Shown: one piece after another, positions 45,881-56,655 of the stretch
Layout of the letters: the number at the start of each line of letters is the position of its first letter
Numbering within the stretch: the stretch's first letter is position 1
DNA from: Catonia carolina
Taxonomy: Eukaryota > Arthropoda > Insecta > Hemiptera > Achilidae
DNA: 64,000 nt
Direction of reading: 5' to 3'
Assembly: GCA_035578175.1 (NCBI GenBank)
Contig: JAQMRL010000001.1
Location: 235,677,038-235,741,037, forward strand
The notes under the pieces: model-generated
What the model saw: only the letters and a program-made list of their open reading frames with translations
Told to the model about the DNA's origin: nothing
Databases searched by the model: none
Program-made: the position numbers and the translations under genes

Positions 45881-46827
45881 ACGGGTGATTCAAAAAGAGC
45901 GCCGGTTTTTAAACGGCTGGTAAATTTTTGTTTATCGGTTGGCAACATTGTTAGACCTCATTTCTATTTCGGAGAACATTCCGATTGACGATTCAGTTGT
46001 AGTTTCTCTTGTTCGCAGTGTAGTACTCTCGCAGTCTGTGTCTAACCATGGAGAAGTTTACTATTGCACAACGAGTGTTAATCGTCAAAACATTTTACCA
46101 GAGTGGAGAGAGTTATGCGGCTACTGTCAGGCGACTTCGCGGTACTCTAGGACGTAATGAAGCACCGAATGAATCAATAGTTCGCAGGCTCATGAAAAAG
46201 TTTTTGGAGACGGGTTCAACAGTCGACCTTAAAAGTTCTGGACGTCGTCGTTCTGGCCGAACTGACGTTGCGTTGGTTCGTGACAGTGTGGCTGTTAGCC
46301 CAGCAAAATCAATACGTCGCCGTTCTCAACAATTGGGTTTACGATGTTCTTCTGTACGGAGAATTCTTCGGTACGATCTCCAATATCACCCGTATAAATT
46401 CAGTTGCTGCACGAGAAACAATGTTGTTGCTCCGTGAACGGTTCCAGGATCGCATCATTTCTCGTAATTCCGACCATCAATGGCCACCAAGGTCGTGTGA
46501 CTTGATGCCTTGTGACTTTCATCTTTGGGGTCATCTGAAGTCATTGGTGTATGCCAATAAACCCCGAAACATCAATGACTTGAAGGAGGAAATTCGACGG
46601 GTTATCGGGCAAATGGAAGTCGAAACTTGTCGTGCAGTAATATCCAATTTCATAGACAGAGTTGATGCGTGCCAGCGCAGTAGAGGAGGACACATGCATG
46701 ACATCATTTTTCATACATGAAATCGGAAGGTAAGATGAACTTGTTGATGTATTTATTTTCAGTTTTTCAATAAAATAAATCTCTTAATTTGATATATCAA
46801 AACCGGCGCTCTTTTTGAATCACCCTA
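45881..46827 (+). mobile_element. Internally deleted mariner-superfamily (DUF4817-type) element
   Basis: Inverted repeats GGGTGATTCAAAAAGAGCGC and, inverted, the same sequence at the far end (46801-46825) are perfect over at least 25 bp. TA at 45879-45880 and 46828-46829 is the target duplication, judged against the uninterrupted H copies. At about 947 bp it is some 400 bp shorter than the 1328-bp element at 5594. Different inverted repeats make it a separate subfamily. Confidence 0.9.
46048..46720 (+). pseudogene. Transposase remnant, catalytic core deleted and frameshifted
   Basis: The N-terminal part, from ATG 46048 in a good context (ACCATGG), reads about 118 residues: MEKFTIAQRVLIVKTFYQSG and the second HTH, to YDLQYHPYK. 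It then joins out of frame at about 46400 to the C-terminal part (VAARETMLLLRERFQDRIIS, WPPRSCDL, PCDFHLWG, to TGA 46720). The segment with the first two catalytic aspartates is gone and only the third (in PCDFHLWG) remains. No active enzyme is possible. Any movement would have relied on an intact relative. Confidence 0.9.
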
Positions 46828-47436
46828 TATTATGGAAAATCACTCTGACGCTACGCCACCCCCTTGGGTTTGTAGAGAAAAATGCTTAAATTGAAAGTTG
46901 TAGATCATTAAATTTCCTACAAATTTGATTTCATTATATACATTTTTGTTGTAAAATGCATACTAAGGCCGAAATCTTTAAAAATTCCTATTATTTTACA
47001 GATTTTTATGAAAAAAGAAATATAAAATCACTAATTACCGTTAAACTAAGCGTTATACTTACAAAGAAATGCGTGAAATAAAAGATGTGGGTTTTAAATT
47101 TTTCTACAACTTTGATTATACTTTTGCTTTAAAATGCATATATGAAGGCCGTAGTCTTAAAAAATCCATTATTTTCTACGAGAGCACAGCCTCCGCAAGA
47201 ATGTCAGAAAACATGGCGCTTACCCTGTGTTGAAGCGTAGACTAAAAAAATGTAAATGAGGTGATTTAAAAAAATCGTAGGAGCAGTTTTTAAGGAAATC
47301 GAAAAAAGTGAAATATGACATGAATAAACTAGTACTTCCGGTTGACCGATTTTGAAGAAAATGTTTATGTCGGGTCCTCTAGTGGTACGCAACTTAAGTT
47401 TCAACTTCGTACGATGTTCCGTTCTTTAGATATTTT

Positions 47437-47438
<2 letters not shown>

Positions 47439-47489
<51 letters not shown>
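47439..47489 (+). repeat. (CA)n microsatellite inside H10
   Basis: About 51 bp of uninterrupted CA dinucleotides at the same internal position as the tract in H2. Confidence 0.95.
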
Positions 47490-47491
<2 letters not shown>

Positions 47492-47621
47492 TCGCGAAAA
47501 ACATGTTTTTGGGTTCAGGGGGTTTGAAAACGTGTATATTCAGTGAAAACTCGATTTCAAAAAATCGACATGGAAAGCAATACTTTTTCTTCCTATAAAT
47601 TCATATAGGCAAGAGAAAGTA

Positions 47622-48119
47622 AAAAATAGACGAAAAAAGGTAGAGGTCGTACATGTTTATAAACTTTCAAGGCATATGTAACTTCTTCAGACTTTGAAGA
47701 TAGACCTATTTAGACTGTACTGTAAGATTTTGACTGATAATGAAACAGTTGTTTATGGAGGACGAATATTTTTGTAGGCGGTAATGTGGGCAATTTGAAA
47801 TTGTTAGTGACAGATGTTCGGAATTTGAACAGGATTTAGTGTGGTATTGTTGCCTGTTGGGACATCTTCTGTAGGTAGCACCTAGAGTCCAAATGCAAGC
47901 AGTTTATCTTGTTCTAACCTGTATCGAAAGACTATAATGTGGCAGGATTTTCAGTTATACTACCTTTATGGAAAGGCAAAATTTAAAATGTTTACCTTAA
48001 ATATTTCATTAAATTTTCTATTTAGAGTTCTGGTTTGGGTTTGTACTATTAAAAGAAAGTTTAGCGTCACAGAAATTTCTGTAATTTTCCTTTTTTCTAT
48101 ACACTATATCCATGAAGTA
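47622..48119. other. No recognisable feature
   Basis: No gene or family match seen. Confidence 0.5.
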
Positions 48120-48400
48120 TAATCATTTTTCTTCTGCCTTTCAAGAATTAGGCATCTCTGCCTGTTCAAACCTCTCAAATCTGCCCATCTCTTTCTCGGG
48201 CGTCCTCGTTCTCTCTTTCCTCCGGTTTATAGCGTAGTGTTCCCTTAGGTATCCTATCTTCCCTCATTCTGCTCACATGCTCCAACCACTGCATTCTTTT
48301 CTGAGATACCTTGTCGTTTATAGAGAAGATCTTGAGTTCTTTCCTTATCTCAGTATTCTTTTAACGATATTCTCTATTACACCCATACATTTGTAACCCC
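48120..48400 (-). pseudogene. Degenerate LINE ORF2 fragment
   Basis: The minus strand reads TEIRKELKIFSINDKVSQKR then MQWLEHVSRMREDRIPKGTL. This is the R-QW-GH-xRM tract downstream of LINE reverse transcriptases. One frameshift separates it from a following RTRTPEKEMGRF. It ends at the border of the A-rich block. Confidence 0.65.
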
Positions 48401-50340
48401 CCTTTTGCTCAGGCGAAACGACAAGGCATCGCTGCCGAAGCAAAATTGGCATGAGGGGACAAAAAAAGAGAAAGGAAGCGAAAAACCCCAAAACAGACTG
48501 CGGTGATGTGGTATATTAAAAAAATTTACAAAATAGAATTAAATTAGTAAAAGATTTAATTAGATTGAATAATAGATTAAGCAAAATTAATAAGGAGAAG
48601 ACAAAATATTTTAAATTAGATAAATAAAAGTTACATAGTTAATCATACGTTAATTACAATTTCCAAATTTTAATTAATTTAATAAAATTGTATTAGATGA
48701 GCTCAGAAAAATTTTATTATACTGGATCCAGAAAAAAAATTAAGAAAAATATAGATAAATACCAAATCGGTATTATGAATAAATATTAAATAGATTGCAA
48801 TCAGTTTTTTTTTTATTTTAACAGATAAAATGAAGAATTGAAATAAAAAAACATGCTTGGCATATTATTTTAAATTAGGATTGAATAATTAGAAATTTAT
48901 TCTTTCTTTCTTTTAATTTTAAAAAGAAAAAGTTTTTTTTCTTTTAAAAAAAATATATAAAATTTTACAAATTTGTGTAAAACAAGGAATTTGTGTTACT
49001 GAAAAGAAATTTTTCATAAATAAAGTTTTATGAAATAAATTATGTGAAATAAGAATAGTATCGTTTTACAATTTAAAAAAGAAAGCCAAAATTTAGTTTA
49101 ACAAATTTTTAAAGCAGCAGGCTTATAACACGCTTGTACAGAATATGGCAAAGTACATGCTCTTGCCAACATAAAACGTGGCATATTAAAGATTCAATTA
49201 ATAATTAAGACCATAATTAATTTATTATTTTATACAAAATATTTAAACAGAAATAATTTTAATTTAAGGAAGAAGAAATTAAAAAAAGAGAAAGCAGGTC
49301 AATCCCAGCAGAGTTAAGCAGGAAAACCAGCTTTGGACAAGTTTAAGCCGATCATTGGGCGACGTGTCCCCTTTTGTAAAAAAAATATTCATATGATGAT
49401 AAGTTGCAAAGAAATTTATCTTCTCCCAGAAGAAAAGAAAATATAGATGTGTAGATTTAAAAATTAGGTGCCTGAGGTTTTCGGGCGAAGCTGGATAATT
49501 CCAATTTGGGCATATTAGTTTCTTGCCTCATGACGAGGGCAGATACAAAAAAATTAGAAGAAAACACCCGAAAACAGGTTCAGAGTTGTATCCCCAAAGT
49601 TGGTCCCTGCAAAGAGCAGAAAACCAGGACTTAGAAAAAAGAGGGCCACCAAAAAAGACAAACAAAAGAAAAAGATAGTAGGTAAACCCCAACAGCATAG
49701 AAAAGAAACAAAAATTTAAAGAGCGATTAAAATTATAGTATAAATTTAAAAAAATTTTAAATTACCCAAAAGGGTTTACAAAATTTACAAAATTTACCAA
49801 GTTTACAAAATTTAAAAAAACATTTTCGGCTTCAATGGGATTTAGCTACTAGAGAAAGAAAAAAAGAAACTTACCGTTTAAAACGGGAAAACAATTGGTC
49901 TAACCAGCAACCGGCAGCATAACGCCCCGAAAAAGTACATAACCATAATTTTACGGCACAGTTAAAGAATCACGATCCTATCATTGTCGAGACCAATTGT
50001 ACAAGAGAGCGAGACGAAACGAAATTTCCAAAAGGAAACCTCGCCTCTGACGTCACCGATCCCCTCCACCCCACTAGACAAATTATCCAAAAGAAGTAAG
50101 CAGGTTCAAACGGATCTCACGCCAGAATTGCCGATAACAGCAGTCGGTAGAACAAAGCAAGAACGAAAAACAATTCGGAAACGAGATAACGGAGTGCGGT
50201 GAAATAAAAGATAACAAAATTTTAAATGCAGCAAGACTTAATGAGGAAAAGATGAAATAATTAAAATTACGTAACATTAATAAAAATGTTACACATTTAT
50301 CGAAGAAATTTCATTTCAGATGCTTGAAATCTTCTCGTCT
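48401..50340 (+). other. A-rich, purine-skewed block of unknown origin
   Basis: Nearly 2 kb in which the + strand is strongly A- and purine-rich, unlike the T/A-balanced surroundings. It starts sharply with GTAACCCCCCTTTTGC. Short open stretches are lysine-rich, including a 72-codon one at 49984-50202 opening at TTG with no recognised motif. Strand skew of this kind fits a retroelement interior (gag or leader). I found no LTR pair, no convincing primer site and no protease or reverse-transcriptase motif. Confidence 0.35.
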
Positions 50341-53048
50341 TTCGCTTTGATAGCTCTCAAGCTTTACTCCCATAGGTAGCGTCGGCACCGCTTTTGTTTT
50401 ATAAAATCTCAACCTCGTGTTTTTGCATAATTTTAAGTTATTAAAAGATGTTAAAGTATAATTTTAAAGGTGAATTTGGAAAAAAATGTATTCACAAATA
50501 CAGTAACAAATGAGATCGATCATGAGCTTGCAACTGGTAGAACCATTTTTTCTGTATTTATTCTTTCTATTTCATCATGGTTATTACTGTTTAAACCTTT
50601 TGATGTCCAGTGTACTCCTAAAGGGTTATATATTTTGTAGTAAGTTCGTGTGAATCGAAGTACCAAATTATTCTAACTATGCCCTGCACAACCAGATACT
50701 TCGAGTAAATAAACTTTTTGTTCAAAATCCAGGTTCCCTGAGGTTTTAATAAATTTACCGAACGGTTTACTCATTTACAGGGCGATTCACGAAGTTTCCT
50801 GTGCCAATTGACAAAACATGATTTTCGGGCGTATGTATATTGGAAATTTTGGCCTTATTTTTATGTGAGGATAGAGCACACTGAATTTTCCCCGCATTTC
50901 AGGAACAGCCAGTTCATAAATATATTTTTAGAAAAATAATTTTATTACAGTCATTTCGAAACTTAATTTTTTTGACTATTTATTTTAACTTATCATAATA
51001 ATATTCAATATAATTTTACATTTATTTTCCTCTTTCGGATCTACCTGGACGGTTGATTGGTTCACGTATAATATTTCAATATAATCATTGAACAATAAAA
51101 AGGAAAATCTTCTAAAATAAAAGTTCAATTTCCTGGTAATGGTGTAATGATGGAACATAAAAATCTGTGACGTAAAAAAGGTACTTATTTACTGGAATCA
51201 TAGTAAACCTTTTATTTTTTCGTCAAAAGTTTTAATTATTTTAGACACGGTTAAAATTTAACTGGCGTCCCACTGAAGTTTATATTTAAACGTCTTGTTC
51301 CTTGATTCAACTTTTTTATTTAATTTAGGATAATAATTAATAGTTTCGTATTTGTTGTACTGTCGCGCCAGCCAATACGGCGGGTGGAGAGTGGGGTTAC
51401 CAATAGTCGTTGCAAACTACTATTACTTAGTTCAATATATTATTTTTATTCTACGTACATTATCAACGGTCCGCCAATAAACAGACTGTACACTGGAGAT
51501 GCAGCCTTGGGCTGCTGCAGCTGTATTTACGTAGTAATTGTTATGAATTATCTTCTAAAAAACTGGGTTTAAGAGTTTCTTTCGGGTTAACAGATTCATC
51601 GAGTATTTATGTTAAAGAAACCTCTTTGTGTTCTATTGCAAGTAACAAAAGTACCTAAATTGTTCATATATTCAAGTACTCTTTTTGTAACAATTCAGTC
51701 TGACTTTGTTATTAGTAAAAGTCGAATTTCACAATATATTATTTATATTTTACTTCCTTAATGTACATCCATTCTCAGAATTTAATTTCCTACTTATCTA
51801 ATCAGAAAAATTTATGACTTATTCAAGAATTCTACAGAGGTATTTAACGTTAAACCTAATAGAAATTTATTTTAGACTCTTAATTTTTGTAAATTATGTA
51901 AGGTATTTTTAAAATATTCGTTGATACAGTTTTGAGTCCTGTTTTGTTCTATTTTTTACACTAAAAGTCATAAGATGTCACTAGTTTACCTTTTATTTAA
52001 ACCCTTAAAGTTTTCAGTACGACTTTGTAGAGTAACAGTCCAATGTTTCATTGGATCGTGTATGTGAAGACTAAATAATTCACTGCATTGTATAAAAATT
52101 TTATGAATTATCAAATAATCATTAAAACTAATAATTTTAAAGGAAATCTAAAACCAAATAATTTTACCGGAGGTTATAATATTAAAATTAAATCAAAGAT
52201 GGGATCACAAAGTTAAAGAAGTTACGATTCCGAATAAATATTTAAAAGTAATCAATAGTATATTAAAAAGAAATAAGAACAGGATACTGATAAAATTGAA
52301 TTTTATAATATGATGGAGAAGCAAACAGATTTATAAAGAAAGAAATTAAGAATTAAACAAAACCTATAAAAATAAATGCAACATTGACTCGAAGCCCCAT
52401 TTCATGGATGGAAGGGATCAAGAACTAATCTACATCGGACTACAACGAGTAATTTAGTAGATGTAACTATTAATTTAAAATAGATTTATTGAGCTCATTA
52501 AAACAATTATTTTATTCGTTAAAATTTCAAATAACTATTACTAATATTTTCATAAACTTAAGAACTTTATTGACTTAATAATTTCAGTAATACGTACTGA
52601 TGTATTATCATTAAATCAAACCAATGATCAATCGATTCAAATTTGTAAAAAACATCTTATATTTGTTAAATTCATTTTATTTTTATTAAATAATTTCATT
52701 TTGTTTCTTTATTCAGTATATTAATTGCAACCTGTTAAACGGTAACTTATTAGGTAATCAAAATTAATTTATGTTACCGTCGCGCGTTACTTCAATTCAC
52801 TAGGATAGCTGAAATCCAGGGGAAACATTTCACTAACTGTGATTTCATAACGAGGCGTTTTTGAACCTGTGTTTGTTTATGAAGGTTTTTTTATTATTTT
52901 TAGCTCTAGAATTAGATCCAGAGCGATAACGTGCAGTTTACAATCACCCGGTATAATTTTTCACGACAATAAAGTTTATGTATTTTGTTTATTGTAAGTT
53001 ATCTTCAACGAAACTCATCTGTTTGTGTTTAAGAAATTTTTTCCTCAT
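50341..53048. other. 2.7 kb without recognised genes or families
   Basis: At about 50779 CAGGGCGATTCACGAAG resembles the end of a TA-targeting DNA transposon, but no inverted partner was found downstream. The remainder is AT-rich with chance frames only. Confidence 0.45.
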
Positions 53049-53061
53049 AATAATAATATTT

Positions 53062-53241
53062 TGGCGCAGTTGGTAACGTGCTCGCTTCTCATCGTGCGGT
53101 CCTGGGTTCGAATCCTACTAAGGCACGGCATATTTTCATACGTTACAAAAAATCATTTCATCCTACATTGCATAAAGTTACACCCCAACGTCGTCGCTAA
53201 TGACCGTTGCAGTTGATGTGACGTTAAATAAATATTTAAAA
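53062..53241 (+). mobile_element. Family C SINE with 13-bp target duplication
   Basis: AATAATAATATTT flanks it at 53049-53061 and 53242-53254. Head GCGCAGTTGGTAACGTGCTC, B box GGTTCGAATCC, then a body carrying ACCCCAACGTCGTCGCTAAT in place of the CCGTCTGCATTAG tract. The same body variant appears in the copy at 1422-1606, so the two form a subfamily. Confidence 0.92.
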
Positions 53242-53874
53242 AATAATAATATTTAGGCCTACGCACAATTTAAGTTTCGAATGCGATATAAAATTTTTGT
53301 AAAACACTAATTTTCGAATAATCTTGGATTTTTGCTGCATGTAGTTCTTTTCTGTTATTATTTATGTAGTTTACATCGAGGAATCTTAATGTAATATAAA
53401 TTGGATGTTGTATCAGTTTCAAGGTTAAATCCTACTGTAAGGTATATCTGTAACTATATCAGATGTAATTCATAAGCAACTGTACTGACCGGTTTTTAAA
53501 TTACAGTTGTTGTTTTGCAAAAAAAAACGTAGGCTATAATGTAAATTCAAGTTCAAGGGAAAGTATTTCTGAGAAGCTATCATATTTTTTATATTTTGTG
53601 TATCGTTATTACTTTCCAATGCTGATTAAATAACAAATGTATCTTCATATTTACCTAGGAATAGCTACCACGTTGCGCGCTGGCTTATTGGTGGAATCAG
53701 AGGGATTTATTAAATAACTGGTTGAATTCTTTTCTCCGGTTTACTCCACGCTCCAATTTTTTCTAGGTATCACTTGTAGAATGCACACTCTGATTTTCAG
53801 AACTATAGCTCATTAGGAAGGTACACAAATAATTTTTTTTTGCTTTGGAGTTAGTTGTTACCTTATTTTTTAAT
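53242..53874. other. No recognisable feature
   Basis: Begins with the right target duplication of the SINE. Then AT-rich DNA without matches. Confidence 0.5.
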
Positions 53875-54243
53875 GCTCATAATAGGCAGGTGGAATGTTA
53901 AATTATTTACTCTCGATCTGTTACTTCCGGGGCTATAAAATAGTTGTTTCTTATCACCTGGTCAGCCAACTGTATGACTGAAGTATTTAAGAACAGAAGA
54001 GGTAGATGTGTAAAAGAACTAGTTAGAGTTATCGCCTCTGGGAGTACTGGATTTCAGTAAACAGCCAGACCCTGTGATGAACGAAGTGAAGAGTCATTTG
54101 GAGGGTGGAAGTAGATGCTTTTCAGAGGGTCGGTCCCACTCAGTGAGGAAGGCAATGGTAAATCATTTTACTCTTCGTTTTACTTAGTAAAGCCTCTAGA
54201 GGTTCAAACCAGTCATTTAGCTGATGACCTAAACAGCAACAAC
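53875..54243 (+). mobile_element. Family B retroposon copy 8
   Basis: Starts CTCATAATAGGCAGGTGG and ends CTAAACAGCAACAAC. About 30 bp are deleted around the GCATGCTGATAAGC tract. Flanks ACCTTATTTTT and ACCTTAGTTTT look like a decayed target duplication. The hairpin is degraded (CAGTCATTTAGCTG). Confidence 0.83.
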
Positions 54244-55180
54244 ACCTTAGTTTTAGCCTATAAGAGTAAGTGGTCGATATTTAAATACTTATTTTTTCCT
54301 AGGAGTCACTCAGAGAATGAACCTGCTGATTTTTAGATCTGATAATATTAGGAAAGGTATAGAATTTATTATGATGTATTTATTTAAAATAGTTTCCCAA
54401 TTTTTATCCGGTACTCGCAAGTTGTTGGATTATAAATGCTTTAGTTTTTTCATCACCTAAAAACAAATGTATTTAATTTCAGCTCTCTAGTTAATCGGGT
54501 AAGTAGAGAATCAGTTGTAGGATTAGTAAGTCAGTGAGAGATTTTGAATTTATACAAGCAGAATTTCTGTTATTGATTTTAATGTAACCATCACAAAAAT
54601 ATGCAATTTTCTATTTCTTCTGATTTTGTTTTAAAAGAAATGCTTATTTTTTTTGTTCAGTTCACAAGAAGGTATGAGAAGGAAACCACCTGCTACTGAA
54701 AAGTAAATTGATTTATTAAACTGTTCTATTACTGTTTTTCAGAAATGTTTCTCGTCGATTACATATTCGTTTTGAACTGAACTGATTACAGCTTACCCAT
54801 TACCATACTTTACAGATTACCGTACTTAACCCATTACCCTTATTGACTTTAGAACACAGTTTCAATTCTAAAATATCTTTGCTGGGGGTGGAATGTACTC
54901 TTAACAGCAGTTATTAATCTGCATTAAGAAGAGAAAATCAGAACACAGTAGACTGAGAGAAAGAAGGAGAAGAGAGACGTTTCAATACTATCAGTAGAGT
55001 GGTAAACTTCGATGTTGGCAGAAATAACTATAACTTACTACTTGCACTCAGAAAATGTTCGAAGCAATACTAGTCCGACTTAAAACATTATTAGCTTAAT
55101 CGGTGTACAAACTAAAACTAGCGTTGGCAAAAATATTTTAATTATTACCGATACCATACACGAAAAAGAAAAACACAGAA
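54244..55180. other. No recognisable feature
   Basis: Purine-rich GAGAAAGAAGGAGAAGAGAG lies at about 54957. A T-rich tract with CAG (about 54645-54660) is followed 11 bases later by GTATGA, read here as coincidence. Confidence 0.45.
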
Positions 55181-55926
55181 TAAAAAAAATTTATGTGCAA
55201 CACTTAACTCTCTTGCCAATGTAAATAATGGAATATATATAATAAACTATGTTTAATCGTTAGTAAACAATGTAGAGTGAAAAACATAACCTAATTTTAA
55301 ACTTGAGTGAATGAAGATAAATAAAAATCAACTTGCAAGGAACTATACGGAAAGTCACTAATTGATGCAAACTAGGCTCTGTAGAAAAAATACTTGTTAT
55401 GAAAGTTGTAGCATAGGTAGGTTTTTTAAATTCTGCCTTAATTTTATACTTTCGCCTGAAAATGATAAACTGAAAATGATGGGTACGGTTGCAATCGTAA
55501 AAAACATGTTTTTACCAAAAGAGCAAAGTCCCAGAAAAATTTCAGCAGACATGCCGCTTACTCTATCTTGCAGAAAATAGAAAATGTAGTACATAAGGCA
55601 ATTTTTAAAGAAAATTGTGGAGTTGTTTTTGAGAAAATCGCAAAAAAGTAAAAAATTGTATGAATAAACTAATACTTCCGGTTGACCAATTTTGATTAAA
55701 ATGTTCGTGTCGAGTCCTCTAGTGGTACTTAACAGAAGTTCCACGTTTCAACTTTATACGCTATCCCGTTCTTGAGATATTTTGTTCACAAACGCGCGCG
55801 CACACACACCGACGAATTTTAAAAATATTTTTTATGGAGTTCTGGAGGCCTGAAAGGTGCAAACTCTTTTCTGGTGAAAACTCGATTTCGAAAAATCGCT
55901 ACGTAAACAATACTGCCTTTCCTTTG
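55181..55926 (-). mobile_element. Family H copy 11
   Basis: On the minus strand the inner repeat GGCAAGAGAGTTAA and a lost hairpin mark the 3' end. The 5' part reaches AAGGAAAGGCAGTATTG without the ACTTTCTCTTGCC tip. A short GC/CA dinucleotide run lies at 55793-55809. Confidence 0.8.
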
Positions 55927-56366
55927 TGACGTTTTAGTACACTTGTAACTGAGACGTATTTATAAGGTATACCCTTATAAATACCTATACTGTCCTGATA
56001 AATTGCCTAGTCATTTGCTTAGGTAGATGTTATTGACTTGAATAGTACTTGCAAAAAATGGCAAGTGCCAACCTAGTTGCCGTTTTCACTATAATATTGT
56101 GTCATACTTAACGCTGGGTTTTATCAGAAATGTGTACGAAAGTTTTACAAAACGGAAACAAAAAAGAAAAACAATTTTATAATTGTACTTCTTATAGCCG
56201 TTGACGCCTACCGTAAATTAAAATTTATTAATTAATTTTTAAAAGTTTTGTGTAGCTGTTCTAAAAACCTCTTCACAATTTTGTACATTGAATTCGTATA
56301 TTCATTAGAGCAAAATCACAAGTATTTATTCTATGGTTACAAATTGTTATTTTAACATGATTGAAA
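55927..56366. other. No recognisable feature
   Basis: AT-rich interval between H11 and a D SINE. Contains AGGTATACCCTTATAAATACCT, an imperfect palindrome, near 55957. Confidence 0.45.
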
Positions 56367-56655
56367 CCCACCGGTTTGGTCTAGTGGTAAAGTTGTCGTG
56401 AATCAGCTGTTGAACAGCTGGTTTTCGGAGACGACAGTTCGTGGTTCAAATCCTAGTAAAGGTAGTTAGTTACTTTTATATGGATTTGAATACAGTGGTT
56501 ACCGATGTACTTCGATGGTTGGGGTTCAAGTAACCATACTCTCTCAGTAATGGTCGGCCTGAGTCTGTACAAGACTACACCTCATTAACACGTCATACAT
56601 GTCATCCTCATCTTATGGAGTCATGGGGTTGCTTATTGATCTAAATTTTCTTTGA
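56367..56655 (+). mobile_element. Family D SINE, tail truncated
   Basis: The head CCCACCGGTTTGGTCTAGTG is complete, with B-box-like GTGGTTCAAATCC. It keeps the CAGCTGTTGAACAGCTG hairpin and the body through GGGGTTGCTTATTGAT. The final AACAGATTGCAACG segment is missing. Confidence 0.85.

Larger units (their letters stand above)
45701..47621 (-). mobile_element. Family H copy 10 split by a DD41D derivative
   Basis: The 5' end on the minus strand is intact (plus-strand GGCAAGAGAAAGTA at 47608-47621). The 3' hairpin is degraded (GGGGACCAATCACACGG). The transposon interrupts the GGCTTA-GTATTATGGAAAATCAC tract, and removing it restores the reading of H12 and H13. A (CA)n tract lies at 47439-47489. 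Confidence 0.87.

Noticed and set aside
48401..48460. LTR start and primer-binding site (GTAACCCCCC, then TTGGCATGAGGGGAC)
   Set aside because: Suggestive, but no second LTR was found and the spacing would leave an LTR of only about 50 bp.
50779..51300. DNA transposon starting at CAGGGCGATTCACGAAG
   Set aside because: No inverted partner or transposase fragment was found, so one end alone is not enough.
54645..54680. 11-nt microexon between CAG and GTATGA
   Set aside because: Splice-like motifs are common in T-rich DNA, and no neighbouring exon supports it.
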